A DNA stretch of 64,000 bases from Lunatimonas salinarum (GTDB lineage Bacteria > Bacteroidota > Bacteroidia > Cytophagales > Cyclobacteriaceae). A program made the translations under genes and the position numbers. How positions within the stretch are numbered: the first letter of the stretch is position 1; every line of letters starts with the position of its first letter. The notes under the pieces were generated by a model. That model saw nothing but the letters and a program-made list of their open reading frames with translations. It searched no databases and was not told the origin of the DNA. The stretch covers positions 1 to 64,000 of the forward strand of contig NZ_JACVCV010000007.1 of assembly GCF_017811155.1 (NCBI RefSeq). The letters are read 5' to 3'. This document shows positions 17,290 to 27,129 of the stretch, one piece after another.

Positions 17290-17360
17290 AGGTCGAGAGC
17301 GGATTCGAACCGCTGTACAAGGTTTTGCAGACCTCTGCCTAGCCACTCGGCCACTCGACC
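17290..17360 (-). tRNA. tRNA-Cys (GCA)
   Basis: 71 bases on the minus strand. The 7-bp acceptor stem pairs GGTCGAG with CTCGACC. The anticodon arm reads AGGT-CTGCAAA-ACCT, giving anticodon GCA (cysteine). The T arm is AGCGG-TTCGAAT-CCGCT, with the conserved TTCGA. The discriminator base is T. The CCA end is not encoded. It stands alone, with a terminator immediately after it. Confidence 0.95.
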
Positions 17361-17651
17361 CTGTGAAACGGGAATGCAAATGTAGCGAGAAAGAACTTGG
17401 ATGTCAACTAAGGTACTCGATTTTTTAGGAAATTAAAAATCAACGCCTCCCGCCCACCTGCTTATATCACCGAAATCCACCTCATAATGTGAATTCGTAA
17501 GAATCGGATCATCTAATTAACGAATTGTGTTTATTTATATTTATTCTAAATAATAAAAGTATTTCTTAAGCTGTGTTTAATAAATTGAAAAACAATACCT
17601 TAACGGAAAATTTTAGAGAATGTCCAAAATTCGGTAGTTCAAATTGTTGAG
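17361..17651. other. AT-rich spacer upstream of the act promoter
   Basis: About 290 bases between the tRNA and the act promoter. It is AT-rich, especially at 17510-17640, and I see no open frame, RNA gene or strong hairpin. It may hold regulator sites for the respiratory operon or the tRNA promoter. Confidence 0.5.
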
Positions 17652-17682
17652 TTTGAAAAATAGAAGTTGGGTAGTACATTTG
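17652..17682 (+). promoter_or_regulatory. Promoter of the ACIII-oxidase operon
   Basis: TTTG (17652-17655), exactly 19 bases, then TACATTTG (17675-17682): a perfect match to the Bacteroidota consensus TTTG-N19-TAnnTTTG. The -7 element lies about 49 bases before the actA ATG. Confidence 0.78.
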
Positions 17683-17731
17683 TGGGGAATTTTGAAGTGC
17701 TTGAAAAAAATTGGAAAAACTAAATAAAATT

Positions 17732-18991
17732 ATGTCTATCAAACGCTCATTCTTAGGGGTTCCTATTCATCTAGGTGCTTTATTGTTGGCGCTGTTCTTG
17801 TTTTCCGGAATGGAAAGCCACGCCGCTCACCCCGACGTACCGGACAGTGAAGATGCCATCAAGGCGGGTGAGGCCATTTTCAATGCCAACTGTAAAACCT
17901 GTCACAAGCTTGATCAACGCTACACAGGTCCTGCCTTAAGGGGGGTGACTGATCGCAGGACAATAGATTGGGCTAAGAATTTTATTCTAAACTCACAGGC
18001 TTTGATTCAGAGCGGTGATGCGCAGGCGGTAGCACTTTTTAAAGAGTATAATAATATTGTGATGCCGGCACACGACTTTTTAAGCGATGGAGACCTGACC
18101 AATTTGCTTTCCTACATCGAATATGGCGGGAAGGAGGAAGCCGCTGTTGATGCCGTGGCAGGCGCCGAAGGTGCAGCAGGTGCAGCGGGAGGGATTCCAA
18201 GTGAGTACTTGGGCATCATTCTAGGTGTTTTAATAGTGGTTTTGCTCCTTATCTTGGTGGTTCTCGCCTTGATCGTCTCCGTATTGACCAAGTACTTGAA
18301 TACCAGTGATAAGGTATCTGTTGAGGACAAAGAATTTATAAACCAAAAAGGCAGCATCAAAAAAGTGCTGACCAGTGACATGCTGATAGTCATTGTTACT
18401 ACCATTGTGATGGCATTGGTAGTGAAAACAGCAATAGACGGGCTATACGGGATTGGCATACAACAGGGATATGCGCCTGCACAGCCTATAGCTTATTCCC
18501 ATGAACTGCACGCAGGCCAGTATGAAATACCTTGTCAGTACTGTCATACCGGTGTTGAAATAGGCAAGTCTGCCAACATCCCTTCTGCCAACATTTGTAT
18601 GAATTGCCATATGCATATTCAGAATGTAGGTGGAAAGGAAGGGGTTTCTCCAGAGATTGCCAAGCTGTATGATGCCTACGACAATAATAAGCCCATCGAA
18701 TGGGTCAGAATTCACAATTTGCCCGATTTGGCGTATTTTAACCACTCCCAGCACGTGAAAGTAGGCGGCATTGAATGTCAAACCTGCCACGGCCCCATAG
18801 AGGAGATGGAGGTAGTGTATCAGCACAGTGCGTTAACCATGGGATGGTGTATCGATTGCCATCGCAATACCGAAATCAATGCCCAGGGTAATGAATATTA
18901 CGACAAGCTAGTTCAGCTGCATTCCGAGTCCAAAGATGCCTTAAAGGTAAAGGATATTGGAGGGTTGGAATGTGCTAAGTGTCACTATTAA
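17732..18991 (+). CDS. actA: Alternative Complex III multiheme cytochrome ActA
   Basis: 419 residues from the ATG at 17732, which gives a signal-like N-terminus (MSIKRSFLGVPIHLGALLLA). Part of ACIII, the quinol:cytochrome c oxidoreductase that replaces the bc1 complex. It has six CxxCH heme sites: residues 54 (CKTCH), 268 (CQYCH), 289 (CMNCH), 349 (CQTCH), 373 (CIDCH) and 414 (CAKCH). The first sits in a separate N-terminal monoheme cytochrome domain with a likely Met ligand (IVMPAHDF). A hydrophobic helix (EYLGIILGVLIVVLLLILVV) joins it to a cytochrome c3-like five-heme domain facing the periplasm. ActA is usually described as pentaheme, so the N-terminal heme is extra. Confidence 0.93.
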   Translation: MSIKRSFLGVPIHLGALLLALFLFSGMESHAAHPDVPDSEDAIKAGEAIFNANCKTCHKLDQRYTGPALRGVTDRRTIDWAKNFILNSQALIQSGDAQAVALFKEYNNIVMPAHDFLSDGDLTNLLSYIEYGGKEEAAVDAVAGAEGAAGAAGGIPSEYLGIILGVLIVVLLLILVVLALIVSVLTKYLNTSDKVSVEDKEFINQKGSIKKVLTSDMLIVIVTTIVMALVVKTAIDGLYGIGIQQGYAPAQPIAYSHELHAGQYEIPCQYCHTGVEIGKSANIPSANICMNCHMHIQNVGGKEGVSPEIAKLYDAYDNNKPIEWVRIHNLPDLAYFNHSQHVKVGGIECQTCHGPIEEMEVVYQHSALTMGWCIDCHRNTEINAQGNEYYDKLVQLHSESKDALKVKDIGGLECAKCHY

Positions 18992-19024
18992 AATGAATCT
19001 TTACGAAAATCTTTTCTAAAAGAA

Positions 19025-22000
19025 ATGAAAGATACTAAAAAGACATACTGGAAAGGGTTGGAGCAACTAACCAATGATCCCGAGTTTGTGAAAAATGCAG
19101 ATAGGGAGTTTCCCGAAAACCTTCCTTTGCACAAATCCAATGAAGACGGCACGCCATCCCGTAGAGACTTTTTGAAACTCATGGGTTTTAGTGTTGCAGC
19201 GGCATCTTTGGCTGCTTGCGAGGCACCTGTAAGAAAAGCCATTCCTTATGTGAACAAGCCTGTTGATCTAGATCCTTCGGTTCCAAACTTTTATGCCACC
19301 AGTTTCGCTTCGGGTGGAGATTATGCGTCGGTGGTCGTGAAAACCAGAGAAGGACGTCCGATCAAAGTGGATGGAAACGAACTCTCCTCTATTACGCAAG
19401 GCGGTACGAATGCCATCGTGGAGGCATCTGTTCTTTCCTTGTATGATAAGCAACGCTATACGGCGCCTATGATCGGTGGACAGCCATCCGATTGGGCAAC
19501 ATTAGATTCTGAGCTAGGAAGTAAGTTTAGAAGTGCGGGCTCTATAAAGATAGTAACCAATACCATCCTTTCTCCTTCCACCGAAAGAGCAATCGCTGCA
19601 TTTTCCGAAGCCATGGGTGACGTAGAAGTGATAACCTACGACCCAATTTCCAACTACGGGATTACCAAAGCCAGTGAGGCGTATTATGGTGTAAAAGCTT
19701 TGCCTTCCTACCATTTCGACAACGCCAAGGTTATCGTCAGTTTTGGGGCTGATTTTTTGGGTACATGGATTTCGCCCATTGAGTTTACAAAGCAGTATAG
19801 CAAAGGGAGAAAAATCTCCAAGGGTAATGCGACGATGTCCCGTCATTTCCAATTTGAGTCTAATCTTTCACTTACCGGGGCCAATGCGGATTATCGTACA
19901 CCTATCAGGCCTTCTCAGAGTGGTTTAGCCGTTTTGGCGCTTTATAATTTGATTGCGAAAAAAGCAGGTGCTGCTTCCGTAGCTGGTACAGCAGTTGATA
20001 TAGCCCATTTGGCAAAGGCGGCCGAGGAGCTTTGGGCTAACAGAGGAAGCTCAATAGTCGTATCAGGGTCAAACGATCCGAACGTACAAGTCATTATCCA
20101 TGCGATCAATGAGCTGCTTGGTAATAACGGAAGTACAGTGAACTTTGCGAAGGCGGCCCATTTTAGAAAAGGGGATGATGCACAAATGAGCAAGTTTGTA
20201 GCAGACCTCGCTGGAGGCAAAGTTGGAGGGGTCATATTCTACAATTGTAACCCGGTATACGATGCGGCGCAAGGTGCTGCCTTGGCAGACGCCATCGGTA
20301 AAGCAAAGGTATCAGTGGCTACGAGTGAAGCTAAAAATGAAACGTCTACGTTGGTGCAGTATGTGGCGCCGGATCATCATTACTTGGAAAGCTGGAATGA
20401 TTACAATCCGAAGGTAGGGGAATATAGCTTGGCACAGCCAACTATCTCGCCACTTTTTAATACCCGGCAGGCGCAGGAGAGTTTTCTAAAATGGTCCGGA
20501 AGTAGCAGCAGCTACTATGACTTTATCCGGTCAAACTGGAACGAGCAGTTTTTCGCAAATCAAGAGGAATCAGCTGATTTCCAGCAGTTCTGGGATACCT
20601 GCCTACACAATGGCGTTTTTGTAGTACCCATAGAGGCTTCAGAAGCCGTAGCTCCCGTAGGAGGTATAGAAAGTGCAGTTGCTGCGATAGGAAGAACCTA
20701 CAAGGCGGATAATGCCGGTGTAGAACTAGCGATTTATTCAAAAGTGGGTATCGGTTCAGGGGTGTTTGCAAATAACCCTTGGCTACAGGAGATGCCCGAT
20801 CCAATCTCCAAAGCGACTTGGGACAACTATTTGACGGTTTCCCAACGTTGGGCAAATGAGAATGGACTCAAGATGTTTGAGGGGGGGACTAAGACTGCCA
20901 ATCTTACCGTGAACGGTATCACAGTCACCGTTCCCGTGTTGGTGCAACCTGGTCAGGCTGATGGAACTGTTGGTTTGGCGCTTGGATATGGCCGCACAAT
21001 AGCTGGTAGGGTTGCCGAAGGTGTGGGAGTCAACGCTTACCCATTTCTTCAAACAGCGCAAGGCTTCGTCAATTATGACATTACAGAAGGCGTGAGCATA
21101 GAACTTACCTCGGAAAGCTATCGGATTGCCCAAACCCAAACCCATCAAACTTATATGGGAAGGGAGTTTGTAATTCAGGAAGCTACCCTTGGGGAATATC
21201 AGCAGGATCCCAGTGCAGGCCGATATAAGCCTGAAATCTACAAAGAGGGAGAGTTTGTAAAACCTTCTAAGATTTCCCTTTGGTCTGGACACAAGTACAG
21301 CCAACATCACTGGGGTTTAGCCATTGACATGAACTCTTGTACAGGTTGTGGCGCGTGCACGGTTGCCTGTCAGGTGGAAAATAACGTAGCCGTTGTAGGT
21401 AAGCAGGAAGTGCTTAACCGCCGTGAGATGGCTTGGATTCGAATTGATCGATATTACAGCTCTCCACAAGGGGCTACAGAGAATAAGGAATTGGAACAGG
21501 CGGCGGATAATCCGGAAGTGACTTTCCAGCCGATGATGTGTCAGCACTGTAATAATGCTCCTTGTGAGACTGTTTGCCCGGTAGTGGCTACAACCCACAG
21601 TTCAGAGGGTCTCAACCAAATGACCTATAACCGGTGTATTGGTACCCGTTATTGCGCCAATAACTGTCCATACAAAGTACGTCGGTTCAATTGGTTCAAA
21701 TACCATGACAATAAAGACTTTGCGGGTGTGAACACCGCTCAGAACGATGATTTGGGCAAAATGGTCCTTAACCCTGACGTGACTGTTAGAGCTCGAGGCG
21801 TGATGGAGAAATGTTCCATGTGCGTACAGCGAATACAAGCAGGCAAGCTAGCAGCTAAGAAGGAGCGTCGTAAGATACAGGATGGAGAGATCAATGTTGC
21901 CTGTGCCGTTGCCTGTCCATCGGAGGCCTTGGTGTTTGGTGATATGAATGACCCGCAATCAAGGGTTTCCAAATTGCTCAAGATTCAAGAGAATACAGAT

Positions 22001-22117
22001 TCAGCGATCAAAGAGGTCAATGAGGAGCGCGCTTATCACGTGTTGGAGGAGATTAACGTTAGCCCTAACGTTTGGTACTTCACCAAAATTAGAAACAAGG
22101 ACAAAAACGAAGCTTAA
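19025..22117 (+). CDS. actB: Alternative Complex III iron-sulfur subunit ActB
   Basis: 1030 residues. The twin-arginine motif SRRDFLKLMG (Arg46-Arg47) is followed by a hydrophobic stretch and Cys65 (SLAACEAP), so it is probably Tat-exported and lipid-modified. The N-terminal two thirds resemble a molybdopterin oxidoreductase large subunit, which in ACIII binds no cofactor (family knowledge). The C-terminal third is a ferredoxin-like subunit with four clusters of Cys, starting at residue 772 (CTGCGACTVAC), then MCQHCNNAPC, CVGTRYCANNC-type (here CIGTRYCANNC) and CSMCVQRI, fitting up to four Fe-S clusters. ActB passes electrons from quinol to the ActA hemes. It starts 33 bases after actA. Confidence 0.95.
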   Translation: MKDTKKTYWKGLEQLTNDPEFVKNADREFPENLPLHKSNEDGTPSRRDFLKLMGFSVAAASLAACEAPVRKAIPYVNKPVDLDPSVPNFYATSFASGGDYASVVVKTREGRPIKVDGNELSSITQGGTNAIVEASVLSLYDKQRYTAPMIGGQPSDWATLDSELGSKFRSAGSIKIVTNTILSPSTERAIAAFSEAMGDVEVITYDPISNYGITKASEAYYGVKALPSYHFDNAKVIVSFGADFLGTWISPIEFTKQYSKGRKISKGNATMSRHFQFESNLSLTGANADYRTPIRPSQSGLAVLALYNLIAKKAGAASVAGTAVDIAHLAKAAEELWANRGSSIVVSGSNDPNVQVIIHAINELLGNNGSTVNFAKAAHFRKGDDAQMSKFVADLAGGKVGGVIFYNCNPVYDAAQGAALADAIGKAKVSVATSEAKNETSTLVQYVAPDHHYLESWNDYNPKVGEYSLAQPTISPLFNTRQAQESFLKWSGSSSSYYDFIRSNWNEQFFANQEESADFQQFWDTCLHNGVFVVPIEASEAVAPVGGIESAVAAIGRTYKADNAGVELAIYSKVGIGSGVFANNPWLQEMPDPISKATWDNYLTVSQRWANENGLKMFEGGTKTANLTVNGITVTVPVLVQPGQADGTVGLALGYGRTIAGRVAEGVGVNAYPFLQTAQGFVNYDITEGVSIELTSESYRIAQTQTHQTYMGREFVIQEATLGEYQQDPSAGRYKPEIYKEGEFVKPSKISLWSGHKYSQHHWGLAIDMNSCTGCGACTVACQVENNVAVVGKQEVLNRREMAWIRIDRYYSSPQGATENKELEQAADNPEVTFQPMMCQHCNNAPCETVCPVVATTHSSEGLNQMTYNRCIGTRYCANNCPYKVRRFNWFKYHDNKDFAGVNTAQNDDLGKMVLNPDVTVRARGVMEKCSMCVQRIQAGKLAAKKERRKIQDGEINVACAVACPSEALVFGDMNDPQSRVSKLLKIQENTDSAIKEVNEERAYHVLEEINVSPNVWYFTKIRNKDKNEA

Positions 22118-22135
22118 ATCATTAATAACTTAGAT

Positions 22136-23500
<1,365 letters not shown>

Positions 23501-23502
23501 TC

Positions 23503-24033
23503 ATGGAACGAGATAAAAACTTTGTACTTGGAATATTTGATGATGAGGACGTTCTTCTTCATGCTGTAAAGCAAGTTAGAGGTAGTGGCGTGAGGATTCA
23601 TGAAGTATACTCCCCTTATCCGGTTCACGGATTGGATGAGGAACTAGGCTATCGAAGAAGTCGTCTGCCGATTGCGGCGTTTTTGTTTGGAATGCTTGGA
23701 ACGACGCTGGCACTTACCATGCAGTTTTATATGATGAAATTTGATTGGCCCATGATTATTGGAGGTAAAAATTTCGCATCTCTTCCTACCTTTATCCCTG
23801 TTACCTTTGAGATGACGGTGTTGTTAGCGGCCTTTGGTATGGTGGGCGTTTTCATGGTTACGAGTAATTTAAAACCTTGGGGCAAGCCACGGATTTTTGA
23901 TTTGAGGAGTACCGATGATAAGCACGTCATGGCGATTGATTTGGCAATGAATGGAAGTCTTCAGCAGGAAGCCATCGTAGAGGTGCTTAAAACTGCCGGT
24001 GCTACCGAGGTTAATAATAAAAGTTTTGAATAG
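23503..24033 (+). CDS. actD: Alternative Complex III subunit ActD (DUF3341)
   Basis: 176 residues, two membrane helices (PIAAFLFGMLGTTLALTMQF and FEMTVLLAAFGMVGVFMV) between a ferredoxin-like N-terminal domain (VLGIFDDEDVLLHAVKQV) and a short C-terminal one (VEVLKTAGATEV). The family is DUF3341; it is a small membrane subunit of ACIII without a known cofactor. It is two bases after actC, so probably translationally coupled. Confidence 0.93.
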   Translation: MERDKNFVLGIFDDEDVLLHAVKQVRGSGVRIHEVYSPYPVHGLDEELGYRRSRLPIAAFLFGMLGTTLALTMQFYMMKFDWPMIIGGKNFASLPTFIPVTFEMTVLLAAFGMVGVFMVTSNLKPWGKPRIFDLRSTDDKHVMAIDLAMNGSLQQEAIVEVLKTAGATEVNNKSFE

Positions 24034-24137
24034 GTAATTTATGAAAGATGGAATTGAGCATACGATAATCACCTAACTCTGGGTTACCATCAATCATGCG
24101 AGATTTCATTTGTTCGGTGAAAAGAAAATATAAGCAC

Positions 24138-24761
24138 ATGAAATTCATAACGTCCATTTATGTATTATCCGTAGCAGGAGCTTCGCTTGCCTTGGCTTCA
24201 TGCAGTGCATCCGGTGACTATCCTGGTACTGAGTATGCGTCTCAGATGTATCATTCTGTTGCATATGAGCCCTTAACCCAAATCAAAAGCGAGGACGCAG
24301 GCCAATGGCTGTCAAATCGGGAGGATGGCAAGGGAGAGTTTTTTAATAGCAACCCTCATAATCCACACGGAATGAATATGCGGGAGCCTGTAGCCAATAC
24401 CGTTCCAAGGAATAAAAACGGTATTCTGCCTTACCGGCTCAGAGTAGCTGATCTTGAAGGAGCCGCGTTGGTTGAGAACCCTGTAGAGTTAACGGACGAG
24501 GTGCTGGCAGAAGGAGGCCAATTGTACCTGCAGTATTGTTCAGCCTGCCATGGTGCTCAAGGAGAGGGTGATGGTAAGGTAGGTGAGGTTATCGGTGGTG
24601 TAGCTAACTTAAAGGGAGGCGCTTATAAGGTATTGCCCGAGGGGCATATTTTCCATGTGATCACTCACGGAAAAGGTAGGATGGGAGCCCATGGTTCTCA
24701 GATGTCCATCGAACGCAGATGGAAAATCGTGCACTATGTTAAACAAGAAATTCAGAAATAA
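24138..24761 (+). CDS. actE: Alternative Complex III monoheme lipoprotein cytochrome ActE
   Basis: 207 residues from the ATG at 24138, where a lipoprotein signal begins (MKFITSIYVLSVAGASLALASC). The frame is open upstream to an ATG at 24096, but that would put 14 basic residues before the signal. One heme site, CSACH in YLQYCSACHGAQGEGDGKVG, lies in a class I cytochrome c domain with a Met ligand candidate near GRMGAHGSQM. ActE is the heme-bearing peripheral subunit and a likely exit point to the oxidase. The middle contains HNPHGMNMREPVANTVPRNK, typical of ActE. Confidence 0.92.
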   Translation: MKFITSIYVLSVAGASLALASCSASGDYPGTEYASQMYHSVAYEPLTQIKSEDAGQWLSNREDGKGEFFNSNPHNPHGMNMREPVANTVPRNKNGILPYRLRVADLEGAALVENPVELTDEVLAEGGQLYLQYCSACHGAQGEGDGKVGEVIGGVANLKGGAYKVLPEGHIFHVITHGKGRMGAHGSQMSIERRWKIVHYVKQEIQK

Positions 24762-24763
24762 TA

Positions 24764-26053
24764 ATGGCACAAGTTACAAACTATAATCTTGATCAAAAAT
24801 TTGATTTTAGCGATGCGATCAGGAAAACCGTCATTATGGTCGGTTTGGCAGGAGCTGTTTTGCTTGTGATCGGCATTTTGGCAGGTATCTTTGGAGGCCA
24901 CGGACATGGTGACGAAGCTTCAGGGCATGCGTTTCACTGGTCACAACGGTTGTGGGCTAATTTGTGGATCAACAATGTGTATTTCACAGGTATTGCCATC
25001 ATTGGCGTATTTTTCTTTGCCATTCAGTACGCTGCACAGGCGGGTTGGTCTGCTCCATTGGTACGGATTATGATCTCTTTCGGTCATTGGCTTCCGATAG
25101 CCGCTATATTGATGATCGTTACCTTTTTCGTCGCTAGCCATGACCTGTTCCACTGGACCCACAGCTACGTGTATGATAAAGCCGATGCGGCCAATTACGA
25201 CCGAATAATTGATGGTAAGGGAAGTTTCTTCTATTGGCCCATGGAAAAAGGCTCTTTTCCGATATTTTATATTGTGAGAATGGTTGTTTTCTTCGGTTTT
25301 TGGGTTTTCTTCTTTAACAAGTTGAAATCGCTATCAAATCAAGAGGATATCAACGGGGGAGATAAATATTGGTTTCAAATCCGAAAATGGGCGGCCATAT
25401 TTTTAGTGTTCTTTGCAGTTTCCTCTTCTATAAGTGCTTGGGATTGGGTTATGTCAATCGACACCCACTGGTTTTCTACCTTGTTCGGATGGTATGTTTT
25501 TGCTTCTTGGTTTGTAGCCGGGCTTTCTGCGATCACCCTTGTGACGCTCTTTTTGAAGGATCTAGGATACTTACCTATGGTAAATCAAAACCATATTCAT
25601 GACCTCGGAAAATTTGTATTTGCATTTTCTATTTTTTGGACTTACATCTGGTTTTCTCAGTTTTTGTTAATCTACTATGCAAACATTCCTGAAGAGTCGG
25701 TTTACTTTCTTGAAAGATTGTCAAGTGATGTGTATGGTGGGTTTATTTTTGTAAATATCATTCTAAACTTTGTTCTTCCGTTCTTGGTTTTAATGACAAG
25801 AGATTCCAAGAGGCATGGTGTATTTCTAAAGCTGGTGTGTACACTGATCTTATTTGGACATTGGTTGGATTTCTTCTTGATGGTTCAGCCTGGAACTTTG
25901 GGACACAATGGCGGATTAGGGTTTATGGAAATAGGAATGCTTTTGGTTTATGCTGCTGGGTTTACGCTGGTCGTTCTCACTAATCTAGCCAAAACAAGGC
26001 TTGTCGCCAAAAACCACCCTATGTTGGAGGAAAGTCTCCATCATCACATTTAA
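24764..26053 (+). CDS. actF: Alternative Complex III membrane subunit ActF
   Basis: 429 residues with about ten membrane helices, e.g. VIMVGLAGAVLLVIGILAGIF, ILMIVTFFVASHDLFHW and LDFFLMVQPGTLGHNGGLGF. It is the second NrfD-like core subunit. Helix content and the motif SHDLFHWTH and HWLDFFLM are those of the ActF family, in which proton movement is proposed (family knowledge). It starts two bases after actE. The C-terminus is His-rich (EESLHHHI). Confidence 0.93.
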   Translation: MAQVTNYNLDQKFDFSDAIRKTVIMVGLAGAVLLVIGILAGIFGGHGHGDEASGHAFHWSQRLWANLWINNVYFTGIAIIGVFFFAIQYAAQAGWSAPLVRIMISFGHWLPIAAILMIVTFFVASHDLFHWTHSYVYDKADAANYDRIIDGKGSFFYWPMEKGSFPIFYIVRMVVFFGFWVFFFNKLKSLSNQEDINGGDKYWFQIRKWAAIFLVFFAVSSSISAWDWVMSIDTHWFSTLFGWYVFASWFVAGLSAITLVTLFLKDLGYLPMVNQNHIHDLGKFVFAFSIFWTYIWFSQFLLIYYANIPEESVYFLERLSSDVYGGFIFVNIILNFVLPFLVLMTRDSKRHGVFLKLVCTLILFGHWLDFFLMVQPGTLGHNGGLGFMEIGMLLVYAAGFTLVVLTNLAKTRLVAKNHPMLEESLHHHI

Positions 26054-26077
26054 ATCTTCTCCGAAAAAACGATTATT

Positions 26078-27112
26078 ATGTACGGATTTCTTATTACTAT
26101 AGGTGTTGTTCTTCTGCTGTCTGTTATTTGGATGGTATTTAGGGTGCAGACGCTCATTTCTGTCGCAAAGGGAACAGAAGGTAAATTTACAGGGAATACC
26201 AATAAGGTGAATGCCTTCTTGATGATGGTCTTTTTAATTGGTACAGGTATCTTAATGTTTTGGTATTCTATAAAAGAGTTCGATAATTATCAATTGCCTG
26301 TAGCCTCTGAGCATGGCGTGGTAACGGATCAGCTTTTCTGGATCACCATGGCAGTGACTGGTTTCATTTTTATTCTTACTCATATCCTTTTGTTTTGGTT
26401 TAGTTACAAGTATCAATACAATGAGAAGAAGCGGGCTACCTATTACCCAGATAATAACAAACTGGAAATTATTTGGACACTTGTTCCAGCGGTCGTTTTG
26501 ACCGTTTTGGTTATCTCTGGCTGGAAGGCTTGGACTGACATTACTTCTCCGGCGCCAGAGGGAGCCCATGAAGTAGAACTGATGGGTTACCAGTTTGCTT
26601 GGGAGGTGAGGTATCCTGGAAAGGATGGTATTTTAGGCGATTACGATTATCGGTTGATCAACGCAACGAATTCTAGAGGAATAGATTTCACTGATCAAAA
26701 CTCCCGAGATGATTTTCCATCTCAGTCTGTAGTGATTCCTAAAGGTGAACCGGTTTTATTTAAGATTCGTGCGAGGGACGTATTGCATTCAGTTTTTGCT
26801 CCCCACATGAGATTGAAAATGGATGCAGTTCCGGGAATGCCCACCCGATTTTGGTTTGTACCTACCAAGACAACAGCAGAAATGCGAGCGGAACTCGGAG
26901 ATGAAGAATTTGAATATGAAATAGCCTGTACGGAGGTATGTGGCAGCGGCCATTTTTCAATGAAACGGATAATCACCGTGGTTGAGCCGGACGAATATAG
27001 ACAGTGGTTCAATGAGCAACGAACCTTTGTAGACGCTAATCCCAGTTTGGTGGTAGAAACTTCTGCCCCAGATCAGTTAGCGGTGGAAACTTCATCAGTT
27101 GAAAGTAAGTAA
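26078..27112 (+). CDS. coxB: Cytochrome c oxidase subunit II
   Basis: 344 residues. An N-terminal helix (FLITIGVVLLLSVIWMVF), a second (FLMMVFLIGTGILMFW) and a third (ITMAVTGFIFILTHILLFWF) precede the cupredoxin domain. The CuA site is complete: C284, E286, C288, H292 and M295 in CTEVCGSGHFSM, with an upstream His in VLHSVFAP. There is no C-terminal cytochrome c domain, so it is not a caa3-type fused subunit; electrons must come from ActE/ActA or a separate cytochrome. It is 24 bases after actF, which makes a stable ACIII-oxidase unit likely. Confidence 0.95.
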   Translation: MYGFLITIGVVLLLSVIWMVFRVQTLISVAKGTEGKFTGNTNKVNAFLMMVFLIGTGILMFWYSIKEFDNYQLPVASEHGVVTDQLFWITMAVTGFIFILTHILLFWFSYKYQYNEKKRATYYPDNNKLEIIWTLVPAVVLTVLVISGWKAWTDITSPAPEGAHEVELMGYQFAWEVRYPGKDGILGDYDYRLINATNSRGIDFTDQNSRDDFPSQSVVIPKGEPVLFKIRARDVLHSVFAPHMRLKMDAVPGMPTRFWFVPTKTTAEMRAELGDEEFEYEIACTEVCGSGHFSMKRIITVVEPDEYRQWFNEQRTFVDANPSLVVETSAPDQLAVETSSVESK

Positions 27113-27129
27113 TATTAAATAACAAGAAT

